Below, piece by piece: positions 1 through 8,128 of a stretch of 45,790 nt of DNA. The stretch spans positions 1 to 45,790 of the forward strand of contig DASZJL010000162.1 in NCBI GenBank assembly GCA_035948135.1, in the 5' to 3' direction. The DNA is from CADDZP01 sp035948135. Lineage in GTDB: Bacteria; Actinomycetota; Acidimicrobiia; Acidimicrobiales; AC-14. The notes under the pieces were generated by a model. It was not told the DNA's origin. It did no database searches and saw only the letters and a list, made by a program, of their open reading frames with translations. A program made the translations under genes and the position numbers. Position 1 is the first letter of the stretch. Every line of letters begins with the position of its first letter.

Positions 1-432
1 GACGTCGGTTCCGTCCAAGGTGCCGTCGATGCCGAGGGCCTGACAGAGCCGTCCAGGACCGGCAGTCAAGTCGCGTTCACGAGTGATCCCCGGTCGGGAG
101 GCGTACATCTCCTCGACGCCCTCCAGCGGCGTTCCGCCCCGGAGGAGCACGGCGCTGGGCCACCCTGCATCGCCGCAGACCACATTGGCGCACCAGTGGA
201 TGCCGTAACTCCGGTAGACGTACAGGTGTCCCGGGGGCCCGAACATGGTGGCGTTACGCGGCCGCAGGCCGCGGTAGGCGTGGCTCCCGGGGTCTTCGGA
301 GCCGGCGTAGGCCTCGACCTCGACGAGGCGCACGGCGCGATTGCCGTGCACGAGCACCTTGTTCAGCAGGAGCGGCACAAGCTCCCGGCTGTCGCGCCGG
401 TAGAACCGTCGAGGGATAAGACGTCGGGCCAC
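1..432 (-). CDS. DNA-3-methyladenine glycosylase (AAG/MPG family), 5' part only
   Basis: Base-excision-repair glycosylase that removes alkylated purines. The 144 visible codons carry AAG-family hallmarks: FYRRDSRELVPLLLNK at the N-terminus, VEVEAYAG (the Glu of EAY is the expected general base), SHAYRG, RNATMFGPPGHLYVYRSYG and AGPGRLCQALGI. The frame stays open to base 1, so the C-terminus lies outside the window. The start is GTG at 432; an in-frame TAG at 436-438 excludes any upstream start. No good ribosome-binding site is visible. It lies 80 bases after argH on the same strand and could be a read-through passenger of the arg operon, although its function is unrelated. The family is clear; substrate range cannot be read from the sequence. 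Confidence 0.9.
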   Translation of the reverse strand, partial: MARRLIPRRFYRRDSRELVPLLLNKVLVHGNRAVRLVEVEAYAGSEDPGSHAYRGLRPRNATMFGPPGHLYVYRSYGIHWCANVVCGDAGWPSAVLLRGGTPLEGVEEMYASRPGITRERDLTAGPGRLCQALGIDGTLDGTDV

Positions 433-512
433 TCGCTAGTGCTGACTTAGTTGCGGTATGCGCGCACAATCCAGCAATAGCAAGGTCTGCCGGTGGTCGT
501 GGAAACGTTCAG

Positions 513-1895
513 TCAATCGTGGCCGAGGCGCTCTTCGTCGACGAAGAGGCGCTCGCGGAAGCGGCGCAGCTGGTCGGCGACGGCCTCGGGGCCCGCGGCG
601 CCGGGTGACGTCCGCCGGGTGACGGGAACACCTGGCTCGAGGAGGGCGACCGCCTCGCTCCCCAGGTCGGGGTGGGCCTGCACCAGCTCGGCCAGCGGGA
701 GATGCCGTTCGAGGGAGTCGCGCACGAGCGCGGCAACGACACCGTGTGCCTCTCGGAACGGCACGCCCTTCTCCACCAGGAACTCGGCCAGGTCGATCGC
801 CGCGGCGGCGGGCGAGTCGGCGGCGTCGGCCATGCGCTCGAAGTTGAACCGGGCCGTGGCCATCAGGCCGGCGAGGGCGCTCAGGGCGAGCTGGGCCTGG
901 TCGACGGCGTCGAACAAGGGCTCCTTGTCCTCTTGGAGGTCGCGGTTGTACGCGAACGGCAAGCCCTTCAGGGTGGCCAGGAACCCGGTGAGGTGACCGA
1001 TCAGACGGCCGGCCTTGCCCCGAGCGAGCTCGGCCACGTCGGGGTTCTTCTTCTGGGGCAGCATCGAGCTGCCGGTGGCGTACGCGTCGTCGAGCTCGAG
1101 GAAGCCGAACTCCTCGGTCGACCACAGCACGATCTCCTCGCCCAGCCGCGAGAGATGCACGCCGAGCAGGGCCACGTCGAAGAGCGCCTCGGCCACGAAG
1201 TCGCGGTCGCTGACGGCGTCGAGTGAGTTCTCGAAGCGGGCCGCGAAGCCCAGGTCTTCGGCGACCTCCTCGGGGTCGAGGGCGAGCGACGACCCGGCGA
1301 GGGCGCCGGCCCCGAGCGGCGAGACGTCGAGGCGACGGCGGGTGTCGAGGATGCGGTCGACGTCGCGGCTCAGAGCCCAGGCGTGCGCCAACAGGTGGTG
1401 GGCCAGCAGCACAGGTTGCGCCCGCTGCATGTGGGTGTAGCCGGGGAGATAGGCGTCGGGGGCGGTGCGGGCCCGCTCGTAGAGCACTTCCTGCAGCGCG
1501 ACGACACCGCGAGCGACCTCGGTGAGTTGACGCTTCGTGAACAGGCGGACCGCGGTGGCCACCTGGTCGTTGCGGCTCCGACCGGTGTGGAGCTTGCCGC
1601 CGGCCGGCCCGGCGATCTCGCTCACCCGGCGCTCGATCGCGGTGTGGATGTCCTCGTCGCTCGGCAGGAAGCGAAACGTGCCGTCGGCCAGCTCGTCCTC
1701 GACGCGGTTGAGCGCGGCAAGCAGGATGCCCATCTCCTGCTCGGTGAGGACGCCGGCGTGCATGAGCCCGCGGACGTGGGCGCGCGACCCGGCCAGGTCG
1801 TCGCCCGCCAACCGCCGGTCGAAGTCGAGGCTGGCGGTGAACGCCATCAGCGCGTCGGCGGGCTGCTCGCCCAAACGGTGTTCCCAGAGCGTCAC
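513..1895 (-). CDS. argH: argininosuccinate lyase
   Basis: Last step of arginine synthesis: argininosuccinate to arginine plus fumarate, in the cytoplasm. At 460 residues it has the usual family length. Visible motifs are HTGRSRNDQ (about 103-111), YTHMQRAQP (about 153-161, with the catalytic His) and the fumarase/lyase signature GSSMLPQKKNPD (about 275-286), whose Ser is the catalytic acid. The start is GTG at 1895, one base after the argR stop, so the two are probably translationally coupled. It is the last gene of the arg operon. argG, often between argR and argH in actinobacteria, is absent here. Confidence 0.97.
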   Translation of the reverse strand: MTLWEHRLGEQPADALMAFTASLDFDRRLAGDDLAGSRAHVRGLMHAGVLTEQEMGILLAALNRVEDELADGTFRFLPSDEDIHTAIERRVSEIAGPAGGKLHTGRSRNDQVATAVRLFTKRQLTEVARGVVALQEVLYERARTAPDAYLPGYTHMQRAQPVLLAHHLLAHAWALSRDVDRILDTRRRLDVSPLGAGALAGSSLALDPEEVAEDLGFAARFENSLDAVSDRDFVAEALFDVALLGVHLSRLGEEIVLWSTEEFGFLELDDAYATGSSMLPQKKNPDVAELARGKAGRLIGHLTGFLATLKGLPFAYNRDLQEDKEPLFDAVDQAQLALSALAGLMATARFNFERMADAADSPAAAAIDLAEFLVEKGVPFREAHGVVAALVRDSLERHLPLAELVQAHPDLGSEAVALLEPGVPVTRRTSPGAAGPEAVADQLRRFRERLFVDEERLGHD

Positions 1896-1896
1896 G

Positions 1897-2361
1897 TCAA
1901 AGGCCTGCCAGGTCGCTCAGTTGCCGGGCGACCTTGCCGCCGCCCGCCCGCTCCGAGGCCACCACCAGCAAGGTGTCGTCGCCCGCGACGGTCCCGAGGA
2001 CGTCGGGAAGGCCGGCCCGGTCGATGGCCGAGCCGACGACGTGCGCCGATCCCGGCGGCGTCCGCAGCACGACGAGATTCCCGGAGTGGGCGACCTCGAC
2101 CACCCACTCGCCGAACACGCGCTTGAGCTGCTCTTCCGGTGCCGGACGCTCTTCGAACTGGGGGACGGCGTAGACCGTCTCCCCCCGCGGCATCCGCACC
2201 TTCACCGCGCCCAGTTCGTCGAGATCGCGCGACACCGTCGCCTGCGTGGCGATCACACCTTCGGCCGCAAGCAGGTCGACCACCTGGGCCTGGTTGGTGA
2301 CGGCGTTGTGTTCCAGGAGACGGGCGATGCGGTGCTGCCGCTGCGGCTTCGCGAGCCTCAC
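1897..2361 (-). CDS. argR: arginine repressor ArgR
   Basis: Hexameric arginine-sensing repressor of arginine synthesis genes. The N-terminal winged-helix domain contains ATQATVSRDLDELG, the typical ArgR recognition helix. The C-terminal half ends with GTVAGDDTLLVV, the arginine-binding and oligomerisation motif. I choose GTG at 2361 (154 residues) over the TTG at 2391, because GGAGG sits 7 bases upstream and the product then begins VRLAKPQRQHRI like other ArgR proteins. The start and ribosome-binding site lie in a hairpin (separate entry). It is the sixth gene of the arg operon and its likely target is the ARG box before argC. Confidence 0.95.
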   Translation of the reverse strand: MRLAKPQRQHRIARLLEHNAVTNQAQVVDLLAAEGVIATQATVSRDLDELGAVKVRMPRGETVYAVPQFEERPAPEEQLKRVFGEWVVEVAHSGNLVVLRTPPGSAHVVGSAIDRAGLPDVLGTVAGDDTLLVVASERAGGGKVARQLSDLAGL

Positions 2362-2389
2362 TTCGCCGCCTCCGGCGGCTTCGTGAGGC
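2355..2389 (-). promoter_or_regulatory. hairpin enclosing the argR ribosome-binding site and start
   Basis: Two nested inverted repeats: GCCTCAC (2355-2361) with GTGAGGC (2383-2389), and GCCGCC (2365-2370) with GGCGGC (2374-2379). They are separated by 3-base internal loops and a 3-base apical loop. In the mRNA the GGAGG lies in the apical loop and inner stem, and the GTG start lies in the outer stem. Folding would mask argR initiation. The repeat is seen directly; a regulatory role is inferred. Confidence 0.5.
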
Positions 2390-2428
2390 AAAGCCTGCAG
2401 TCACATTGGTTCGCTCGCATTCGCTCGC

Positions 2429-3322
2429 TCACGAATCCTCCACCAAGAGCCAGTAGAGGAGCCCTCGCTGGGCGTGCAGGCGGTTCTCGGCCTGCTGCCA
2501 GACGAGGCTCTGCGGACCTTCGAGTACCGAGGCCGATACCTCCTCGCCCCGATGTGCGGGCAGGCAGTGGAGGAACACCGCGTCGGCGGCGGCCGCTTCC
2601 ATGAGCCGGTCGTCGACAGTGAAGCCCGCGAACGCCTGCCGCCGCGTCTCGCTCTCGTTCTCCTGACCCATCGACGCCCACACGTCGGTGTAGACGGCGT
2701 CGGCACCGCGGACAGCAGCCACCGGATCGTCGGTGACGATCACCTCGCCGCGCTCTCGGGCCCGCGCCACGACCGTGGCCGGCGGGGCGTAGCCGGTCGG
2801 GGTCGCGACCCGCACCTCCATGTCCTGCATCGTCGCCCCCAGCATCAGGGAGGTGCAGACGTTGTTGCCGTCGCCGACGTAGGCGATCGAGCGACCCTTC
2901 AGGGCGCCGAAGTGCTGGCGCAGCGTCAGCAGGTCGGCCAGGGCCTGGCACGGATGGGCCTCGTCGGACAGCATGTTGACGACCGGGACGCTCGACGCCG
3001 ACGCCAGCCGTTCGAGCGTGGCGTGGTCGAACACCCGGGCCCCGATGACGGCGTGGTAGCGAGAAAGGACGCGGGCGATGTCTTCGGCCGTCTCACGCGT
3101 GTCGATGCCGGCCTCGTCGCGCAAGATCGTCACCGGGTGTCCCCCCAGCTGCACGACCGCGAGCTCCATGGAGCTCCGCGTGCGCAACGACGGCTTCTCG
3201 AACAGGAGCGCGGCGCCCCGGCCCGCAAGCACCTGGCCCGGGTTGAGGTTCTCGCCCTCTGCGAGGACCTGGTCGAGCTCGTCGACGTCCAGGTCGTCAA
3301 CCTCGAGAAAGTGGCGAGCCAC
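2429..3322 (-). CDS. argF: ornithine carbamoyltransferase
   Basis: Transfers the carbamoyl group of carbamoyl phosphate to ornithine, giving citrulline. The 297 residues hold the carbamoyl-phosphate loop (FEKPSLRTR, about 41-49), HPCQ (about 123-126), WASMGQE (about 215-221) and HCLPAHRGEE (about 252-261). The phosphate loop reads SLRTR rather than the commoner STRTR. Because HPCQ and HCLP are intact I still call ornithine rather than N-acetylornithine transcarbamylase. The start is GTG at 3322 and its G is shared with the TAG stop of argD. The 67-base spacer to argR carries GC-rich direct and inverted repeats. Confidence 0.94.
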   Translation of the reverse strand: MARHFLEVDDLDVDELDQVLAEGENLNPGQVLAGRGAALLFEKPSLRTRSSMELAVVQLGGHPVTILRDEAGIDTRETAEDIARVLSRYHAVIGARVFDHATLERLASASSVPVVNMLSDEAHPCQALADLLTLRQHFGALKGRSIAYVGDGNNVCTSLMLGATMQDMEVRVATPTGYAPPATVVARARERGEVIVTDDPVAAVRGADAVYTDVWASMGQENESETRRQAFAGFTVDDRLMEAAAADAVFLHCLPAHRGEEVSASVLEGPQSLVWQQAENRLHAQRGLLYWLLVEDS

Positions 3323-4470
3323 TACTCCAGCACCTTGGCCACGATGGCGAGGGCCTCATCGATCTCGTCGTCGCTCACCAGAAGCGACGGCGCGAAGCGC
3401 AGGGCGGTGGGGCTCACCGGGTTCACAACCAGGCCGGCCCCCAGGGCGGCGGCTGCCTTCTCCCGGGCGTCGCCGTCCTGGAGGCGTGCGGCCAGGAGGA
3501 GACCCAGGCCGCGGACGTCGGCCACGGCGGGGATGGCTTCCAGCCCCTTGCGGAGGCGGGTTCCGGACGAGCGCGCTCGGGCCGGCACGTCCTCGTCCTG
3601 CATCACCTGGAGCACGGCGCGGGCCGCCGCCGTGGCGAAGGGCTGCCCCCCGAACGTGGTGGCGTGGTCACCCGGCCGAAAGGCGGCCGCCACTTCGTCA
3701 CGAGCCCAGCAGGCACCGATGGGGACACCGTTGCCCAGCGCCTTGGCCATCGTGACCACATCGGGCTGCACGTCGAAGTGCTGGAAGCCGAACCAGCGGC
3801 CCGTGCGCCCGAGCCCGGTCTGCACCTCGTCGACGATCAGCAACAGCCCCCGCTCGTCGCAAATGCGGCGCACGGCTTGGAAGTACTCGGCGGTCGCGGG
3901 GTTGACGCCACCTTCACCTTGCACGGCCTCGAGGATCACGGCCGCCACCTCATCGCCGCTGGCCGCCTTCTCCAGCGCCGCCGCGTCGCTCCACGCCACG
4001 TGCCGGAAGCCGTCGGGTAGGGGCTGGAAGGGCTCGTGCTTCTCGGGCTGGCCGGTGGCGTGCAGCGTGGCCAGGGTGCGGCCGTGGAACGATCCGTACG
4101 CGCTCACCACGACATATCGCCCGGGGCCGGCCCAGCGCCGCGCGAGTTTGAACGCGGCCTCGTTTGCCTCGGCGCCCGAGTTGCAGAAGAAGACACGCCC
4201 GCCCTGCGGCTCCCCGTCGCCGATCAGACGGTCGAGGGTGGCTGCCACCTCGGGACCGATGGTGGTGCCGTACAGGTTGGAGACGTGCAGGAGGGTGCGG
4301 GCCTGCTCGCACACCGCGTCGGCGACGGCGGGGTGGGCGTGGCCGAGGGAGGTGACGGCCAACCCCGACAGGAAGTCGAGGTAGGTGCGTCCCTCAGCGT
4401 CGTAGAGGCGGCTGCCTTCGCCGCGGACGAACGTCACCGCCGGCTCCGGGTACGTGGTCATGAGGCTCAT
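3322..4470 (-). CDS. argD: acetylornithine aminotransferase
   Basis: PLP-dependent class III aminotransferase that makes N-acetylornithine from N-acetylglutamate semialdehyde. Visible features are the NSGAEANEAAFKLAR cofactor-phosphate region (about 98-111), VDEVQTGLGRTG (about 213-224) and the PLP lysine in MAKALGNGVPIGA (K about 243). The length of 382 is slightly short but normal for ArgD. ATG at 4470 lies 3 bases after the argB stop; a second ATG 9 bases later is possible. Such enzymes may also act on succinyl-diaminopimelate, which sequence alone cannot settle. Confidence 0.95.
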   Translation of the reverse strand: MSLMTTYPEPAVTFVRGEGSRLYDAEGRTYLDFLSGLAVTSLGHAHPAVADAVCEQARTLLHVSNLYGTTIGPEVAATLDRLIGDGEPQGGRVFFCNSGAEANEAAFKLARRWAGPGRYVVVSAYGSFHGRTLATLHATGQPEKHEPFQPLPDGFRHVAWSDAAALEKAASGDEVAAVILEAVQGEGGVNPATAEYFQAVRRICDERGLLLIVDEVQTGLGRTGRWFGFQHFDVQPDVVTMAKALGNGVPIGACWARDEVAAAFRPGDHATTFGGQPFATAAARAVLQVMQDEDVPARARSSGTRLRKGLEAIPAVADVRGLGLLLAARLQDGDAREKAAAALGAGLVVNPVSPTALRFAPSLLVSDDEIDEALAIVAKVLE

Positions 4471-4473
4471 CGG

Positions 4474-5334
4474 CTACGGCGCCACCATCGTTCCGATGCC
4501 CTCGGTGGTGAAGATCTCCAGGAGCAGGGCGTGGGGCACTCGGCCGTCGAGGATGTGGGCGTGGCCGACCCCGCGGCGCACGGCCCGCAGGCACGAGCGG
4601 GCCTTGGGGATCATGCCCTCGGTGAGAACCCCGTCGTCGATCATCGCCTCGAGCTCGTCGGCCGAGAGTTGGGAGATGACACTGCCGGGATCGGCGACGT
4701 CCTTGAGTAACCCTTCGACGTTGGTCAGATACACGAGCTTCTCGGCGCTCAGCGCCTCGGCGATGGCCCCTGCGGCCGTGTCGGCGTTGATGTTGTACGC
4801 CTGACCCTCGAGGTCGCTGCCAATGGTGGCGACAACGGGGATCAGCTCCTCGCTCAACAGGCGTTCGAGGATCGACGCGTTGACGGCCTCGACGTCGCCG
4901 ACGAACCCGAGATCCGGCGACCGGCGCGAGGCCGTGATGAGGCCGGCATCCTCGCCCGAGAGGCCCACGGCCAACGGCCCGTGCACGTTGACCTCCGAGA
5001 CAATGTCGCGGTTGACCTTTCCCACCAGCACCATGCGGGCGATGTCGAGCGTCTCGGCGTCGGTCACACGCAGGCCCTCGCGGAACTCCGGCTCCTTGCC
5101 GAGACGGTTCATGAGGTCGCCGATCTGGGGGCCGCCCCCATGCACGACGACAGGCCGCATACCCACCGAACGCATCAGGACGACGTCCTGGGCGAACAGC
5201 TGGGCAAGAGCCGGATCCTCCATCGCGCTGCCGCCGTACTTGACCACGACCACGCGGCTCCAGAAGCGCCGGATGTACGGAAGCGCCTCCGCCAGCACAC
5301 CAGCCTTCTCCTGAGGACGAAGGCCGTTCGTCAC
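4474..5334 (-). CDS. argB: acetylglutamate kinase
   Basis: Phosphorylates N-acetylglutamate, typically the arginine-inhibited step. The amino-acid-kinase fold is shown by VVVKYGGSAM near the N-terminus, VVHGGGPQI(G) and the late NINADTAAGAIAEAL segment. I place the start at GTG 5334 (VTNGLRPQEKAGVL, 286 residues), preceded by GGGGTGG. A longer reading to 5394 adds an arginine-rich stretch foreign to the family. It follows argJ after an unusual 160-base spacer, the only large gap inside this operon. Confidence 0.95.
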   Translation of the reverse strand: MTNGLRPQEKAGVLAEALPYIRRFWSRVVVVKYGGSAMEDPALAQLFAQDVVLMRSVGMRPVVVHGGGPQIGDLMNRLGKEPEFREGLRVTDAETLDIARMVLVGKVNRDIVSEVNVHGPLAVGLSGEDAGLITASRRSPDLGFVGDVEAVNASILERLLSEELIPVVATIGSDLEGQAYNINADTAAGAIAEALSAEKLVYLTNVEGLLKDVADPGSVISQLSADELEAMIDDGVLTEGMIPKARSCLRAVRRGVGHAHILDGRVPHALLLEIFTTEGIGTMVAP

Positions 5335-5494
5335 GACGCCACCCCGCGGTCGCCAAAAATGTCGGCGGCCGCTCTCACGCCGCAGGCGTCGCATCGGCTG
5401 ACGACCGTGAAAATGAGCGCGGAGGGCGAGCGGCTTTGCCGGGAGCCCGTAGCACGATCAGCTCGCCGAGCAAGCTCTGCTTGCGAGCGCGAAA
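5335..5494 (-). other. argJ-argB spacer with a GC-rich stem-loop
   Basis: This 160-base gap interrupts an otherwise tightly packed operon and contains no credible gene. Just after the argJ stop lies an inverted repeat GCAAGC/GCTTGC around a 3-base loop (5471-5485), flanked by GCTCGC-type sequence that can extend the stem with a bulge. No T tract follows it, so it is not a standard terminator. It could be an mRNA-processing or stabilising element or a small dispersed repeat. Confidence 0.4.
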
Positions 5495-6658
5495 TCACGA
5501 TGTCCTCATGTTCTCGTCGATGTAGGCCGGGGTGAGGTCGTTGGTGATGATGGTGCCCTCGCCGTCGCCGAGCCCGAGGTCGGCGGTCAGCTGGATGCGG
5601 CGGCCCTGGAGGTGCACGCGTACGGCGTCGGCATCGTGGGCGACGGCGATGCCCTTGGAGCACACGACGACGCCGCCGTAGGTCACCTCGACACGATCAG
5701 GATCGAAGCTCACCCCCGCCGTGCCCAGCTCGCTGACGATGCGACCCCAATAAGGGTCGGCGCCGAACAGCGAGCACTTCACCAACTGACTCTCGGCGAC
5801 CTTCCGCGCTGCCTGCTTGGCCTCGGCCGCCGACGATGCGCCGGTGACGCGCACCCGGGCCACTTTGGTGGCGCCCTCGGCGTCCTCCGCCATTTGCGTC
5901 GCGAGCGAGGTGCAGGCCTCGCCTAGCGCGTCTCCGAGGGCGGCCGCATCGACGGCGCCGGCGCTGCCATTCGCGAGGACGATCACCGTGTCGTTGGTCG
6001 ACGTGCAACCGTCGACAGAGAGGGAGTTGAAGCTGTCCTCGACTGCGGCGGCGAGCGCTTCGCCGAGCACAGCGGCGTCAACCGCGGCGTCGGTAGTGAG
6101 AACGGCGAGCATGGTCGCCATGTTGGGGGCGAGCATGGCCGCCCCTTTCGCCATGCCTCCGACGGTGAACCCCGCACCCCCGACGACGACCTCCTTGCGG
6201 ACGGTGTCGGTCGTGCGGATGGCCTCAGCGGCATCGACACCACCGTCAGGCGAACGGGCGCCGACGAGCGGCGGGATGCCGGACTCGATCACCGCCATTG
6301 GCAGCGGGATGCCGATCAGCCCGGTGGAGCAGACGAGGACTTCTGTGGCCTGGCAACCGAGCTCGGCCGCAACGATCGCGCACATGCGCTCCGCGTCATC
6401 GCGCCCGGCCTCACCGGTCGCGGCGTTGGCGTTGCCGCTGTTGAGCACGACGGCCGCTGCTCGACCACCGGTCGCGTCGAGATGGCGCCGGCTGACTTGT
6501 ACGGGCGCGGCCGTCGCCAGGTTGGCCGTGAATACGGCGGCGGCCGTGGCCGGTTGCGCGTCGGCCGTCGCGACCAACGAGAGATCGGGCGAACCGTCGG
6601 GTTTGATGCCGCAGTGGGTGCCGGCGGCGACAAACCCGACCGGCTCCGTCACTCCCAT
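5495..6658 (-). CDS. argJ: bifunctional ornithine acetyltransferase / N-acetylglutamate synthase
   Basis: Recycles the acetyl group from N-acetylornithine to glutamate. The proenzyme cleaves itself into alpha and beta chains. The cleavage site is visible as KGAAMLAPNMATML (about 171-184), with the nucleophilic Thr at about 182. STGLIG (about 111-116) corresponds to the oxyanion-hole region. I choose ATG at 6658 (387 residues), which overlaps the argC stop as TGATG; upstream codons form a spurious arginine-rich extension. Whether it is mono- or bifunctional cannot be decided by eye, but no separate argA or argE is nearby. Confidence 0.95.
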   Translation of the reverse strand: MGVTEPVGFVAAGTHCGIKPDGSPDLSLVATADAQPATAAAVFTANLATAAPVQVSRRHLDATGGRAAAVVLNSGNANAATGEAGRDDAERMCAIVAAELGCQATEVLVCSTGLIGIPLPMAVIESGIPPLVGARSPDGGVDAAEAIRTTDTVRKEVVVGGAGFTVGGMAKGAAMLAPNMATMLAVLTTDAAVDAAVLGEALAAAVEDSFNSLSVDGCTSTNDTVIVLANGSAGAVDAAALGDALGEACTSLATQMAEDAEGATKVARVRVTGASSAAEAKQAARKVAESQLVKCSLFGADPYWGRIVSELGTAGVSFDPDRVEVTYGGVVVCSKGIAVAHDADAVRVHLQGRRIQLTADLGLGDGEGTIITNDLTPAYIDENMRTS

Positions 6659-7674
6659 CAGGGATACACGCCGGCCTGCGCCAGCCCGGTGGTCTCGTCG
6701 AGGCCGAGCATGAGGTTTGCGCATTGGATCGCCTGGCCGGCCGCCCCCTTCATGAGGTTGTCGATGGCACAGAGGACGATGACCCAGCCCGTGCGCTCGT
6801 CATAGCGGGCGGTGAGGTGAGCCGAGTTCGACCCGAGGGTGGCCTTGGTCGACGGCGGCCGGTCGCTCACCACGATGAACGGCTCGTTGATGTAGAAGTC
6901 GCCGAGGGCGTCGATGAGCTGGGTGGTGGAGCTCACCTCCCGCGGCTTGGCGTAGCAGGTCGCCAGGATCCCCCTCGTCATCGGCGCCAGATGGGGCGTG
7001 AACAACACCCGCGTGCTCAGCACCTGCTCGATCTCGGGCGTATGGCGATGGCTCAGGAGGCCGTAAGCGGTGAAGTCCTCGTTGGCGGTGCCGAAGTGGG
7101 TCGCGTGGGTGAGGCTCCTGCCCGCGCCGGACACACCGCTGACCGCGTCGACGATGACCTCTTCACCCTCGACGGCGCGCGTGACGAGCAGCGGAGCCAG
7201 TGCCAGGCCCGCGGCCGTGGGATAGCACCCCGGGACGGCCACCGCCTCCGCCTTCTGGACCTCGTAGCGAAAGAGCTCCGGGAGCCCGTACACGAACGTG
7301 CCGAGGAGCTCAGGCGCGGCGTGCTCCTCGCCGTACCAGCGGGGGTACAGCGAGGCGTCGCGGAGGCGGAAGTCGGCCGACAGGTCGATGACCTTGTCGG
7401 CCCGGCGCTGCAGGTCGGGTGCCAGCTGCTGGGACATCCCGTGGGGCAGCGCCAGGAACACGAGGTCGAGGCCGTCGGCCAGACTCGCGTCGTAGGGCTC
7501 GAAACGCATGCGCGGGTAGGCCGCGGCCAGGCTGGGATAGAGGTCCGCGACCTCGGTGCCCGCCTGTGTCTCCCCCATTGCCCACACCAGCTCGAGCTGG
7601 GGGTGCTCGAAGCACAGGCGAAGAAGTTCAGCCCCCGTGTAGCCGGAGGCCCCGACGATGCCGACTCTGTACAT
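6658..7674 (-). CDS. argC: N-acetyl-gamma-glutamyl-phosphate reductase
   Basis: NADPH-dependent reduction of N-acetylglutamyl phosphate. The Rossmann motif GASGYTGAELLRL starts at about residue 8 and the catalytic cysteine lies in VPGCYPTAA (C about 150). HATHFGTANEDF and HTPEIEQ follow in the expected places. At 338 residues it is of normal size. It is the first gene of the arg operon. The ATG at 7674 lies only 8 bases after a good -10 box, so the transcript may be leaderless. Confidence 0.96.
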   Translation of the reverse strand: MYRVGIVGASGYTGAELLRLCFEHPQLELVWAMGETQAGTEVADLYPSLAAAYPRMRFEPYDASLADGLDLVFLALPHGMSQQLAPDLQRRADKVIDLSADFRLRDASLYPRWYGEEHAAPELLGTFVYGLPELFRYEVQKAEAVAVPGCYPTAAGLALAPLLVTRAVEGEEVIVDAVSGVSGAGRSLTHATHFGTANEDFTAYGLLSHRHTPEIEQVLSTRVLFTPHLAPMTRGILATCYAKPREVSSTTQLIDALGDFYINEPFIVVSDRPPSTKATLGSNSAHLTARYDERTGWVIVLCAIDNLMKGAAGQAIQCANLMLGLDETTGLAQAGVYP

Positions 7675-7682
7675 GGGCGGTC

Positions 7683-7711
7683 ATCATACGGACCCCTGAA
7701 TAATGATGCAA
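7683..7711 (-). promoter_or_regulatory. arg operon promoter (near-leaderless)
   Basis: On the minus strand a TTGCAT -35 (7706-7711) and a TATGAT -10 (7683-7688) are separated by exactly 17 bases. The -10 is followed by 8 bases and then the argC ATG, so the start site would fall at or within a few bases of the start codon. Seen directly; strength and start site are inferred. Confidence 0.65.
7697..7710. promoter_or_regulatory. ARG box (ArgR operator)
   Basis: The 14-base core TGAATAATGATGCA matches the enteric consensus TGAATWWWWATTCA at 12 of 14 positions. It overlaps the -35 element and spacer of the argC promoter, where ArgR encoded in the same operon could block RNA polymerase. Confidence 0.6.
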
Positions 7712-7728
7712 AGTCCTCGGTCGAGAGC

Positions 7729-8124
7729 TCAGTCGTAGCCGGTGGCCCAGTCCCTCTCGTCAACGTCCCAGACGACGTCGCCGGGCGTCATCACCTGCAC
7801 CGTCAGGTGACTCATCGGCGACGTGGGGGTGCCGCCGTGCCAGTGCCACTCGTCGGGATCGACCGTGATCGCGTCACCAGGCCTGACGATCCGGCGGTCG
7901 GACTCCGTCGCCACGATGCCCTCGCCGTCGGCGACGTAGAGCAGCTGCCCCGAGCGGTGGATGTGCGGACGGGTCCGCCCGCCCGCGTCGAAGTGCACGA
8001 CGAACACCGCCGGTTCGATGCCGAACGGACTACGGAGTATCTGAAACCTGGCCCGTCCCTGGAAGTGCGGCTTGTACTCCTCGGGCAGCTCGCCTTGGCC
8101 GCGGTCGACGTGGGTGAAGTCCAC
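7729..8124 (-). CDS. small cupin-domain protein
   Basis: A single-domain cupin of 131 residues with unknown substrate. Cupin motif 1 is visible as RPHIHRSGQLLYVADGEG (candidate metal ligands are the two His and Gln). Motif 2 is PGDAITVDPDEWHWHGG with a further His. I choose GTG at 8124 because it gives the compact VDFTHVDRGQGELPEEYK start and sits 4 bases after the pheT stop; upstream codons are the pheT tail in another frame. It probably shares the pheST transcript. No signal peptide. The enzyme type (dioxygenase, isomerase or sensor) cannot be assigned. Confidence 0.85.
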   Translation of the reverse strand: MDFTHVDRGQGELPEEYKPHFQGRARFQILRSPFGIEPAVFVVHFDAGGRTRPHIHRSGQLLYVADGEGIVATESDRRIVRPGDAITVDPDEWHWHGGTPTSPMSHLTVQVMTPGDVVWDVDERDWATGYD

Positions 8125-8128
8125 GGCG

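Noticed and set aside
196..450. 84-codon plus-strand open frame near the left edge
   Set aside because: Antisense to the AAG-family glycosylase, which has clear motifs.
2474..4384. 636-codon plus-strand open frame
   Set aside because: Antisense to argF and argD, with no recognisable motif.
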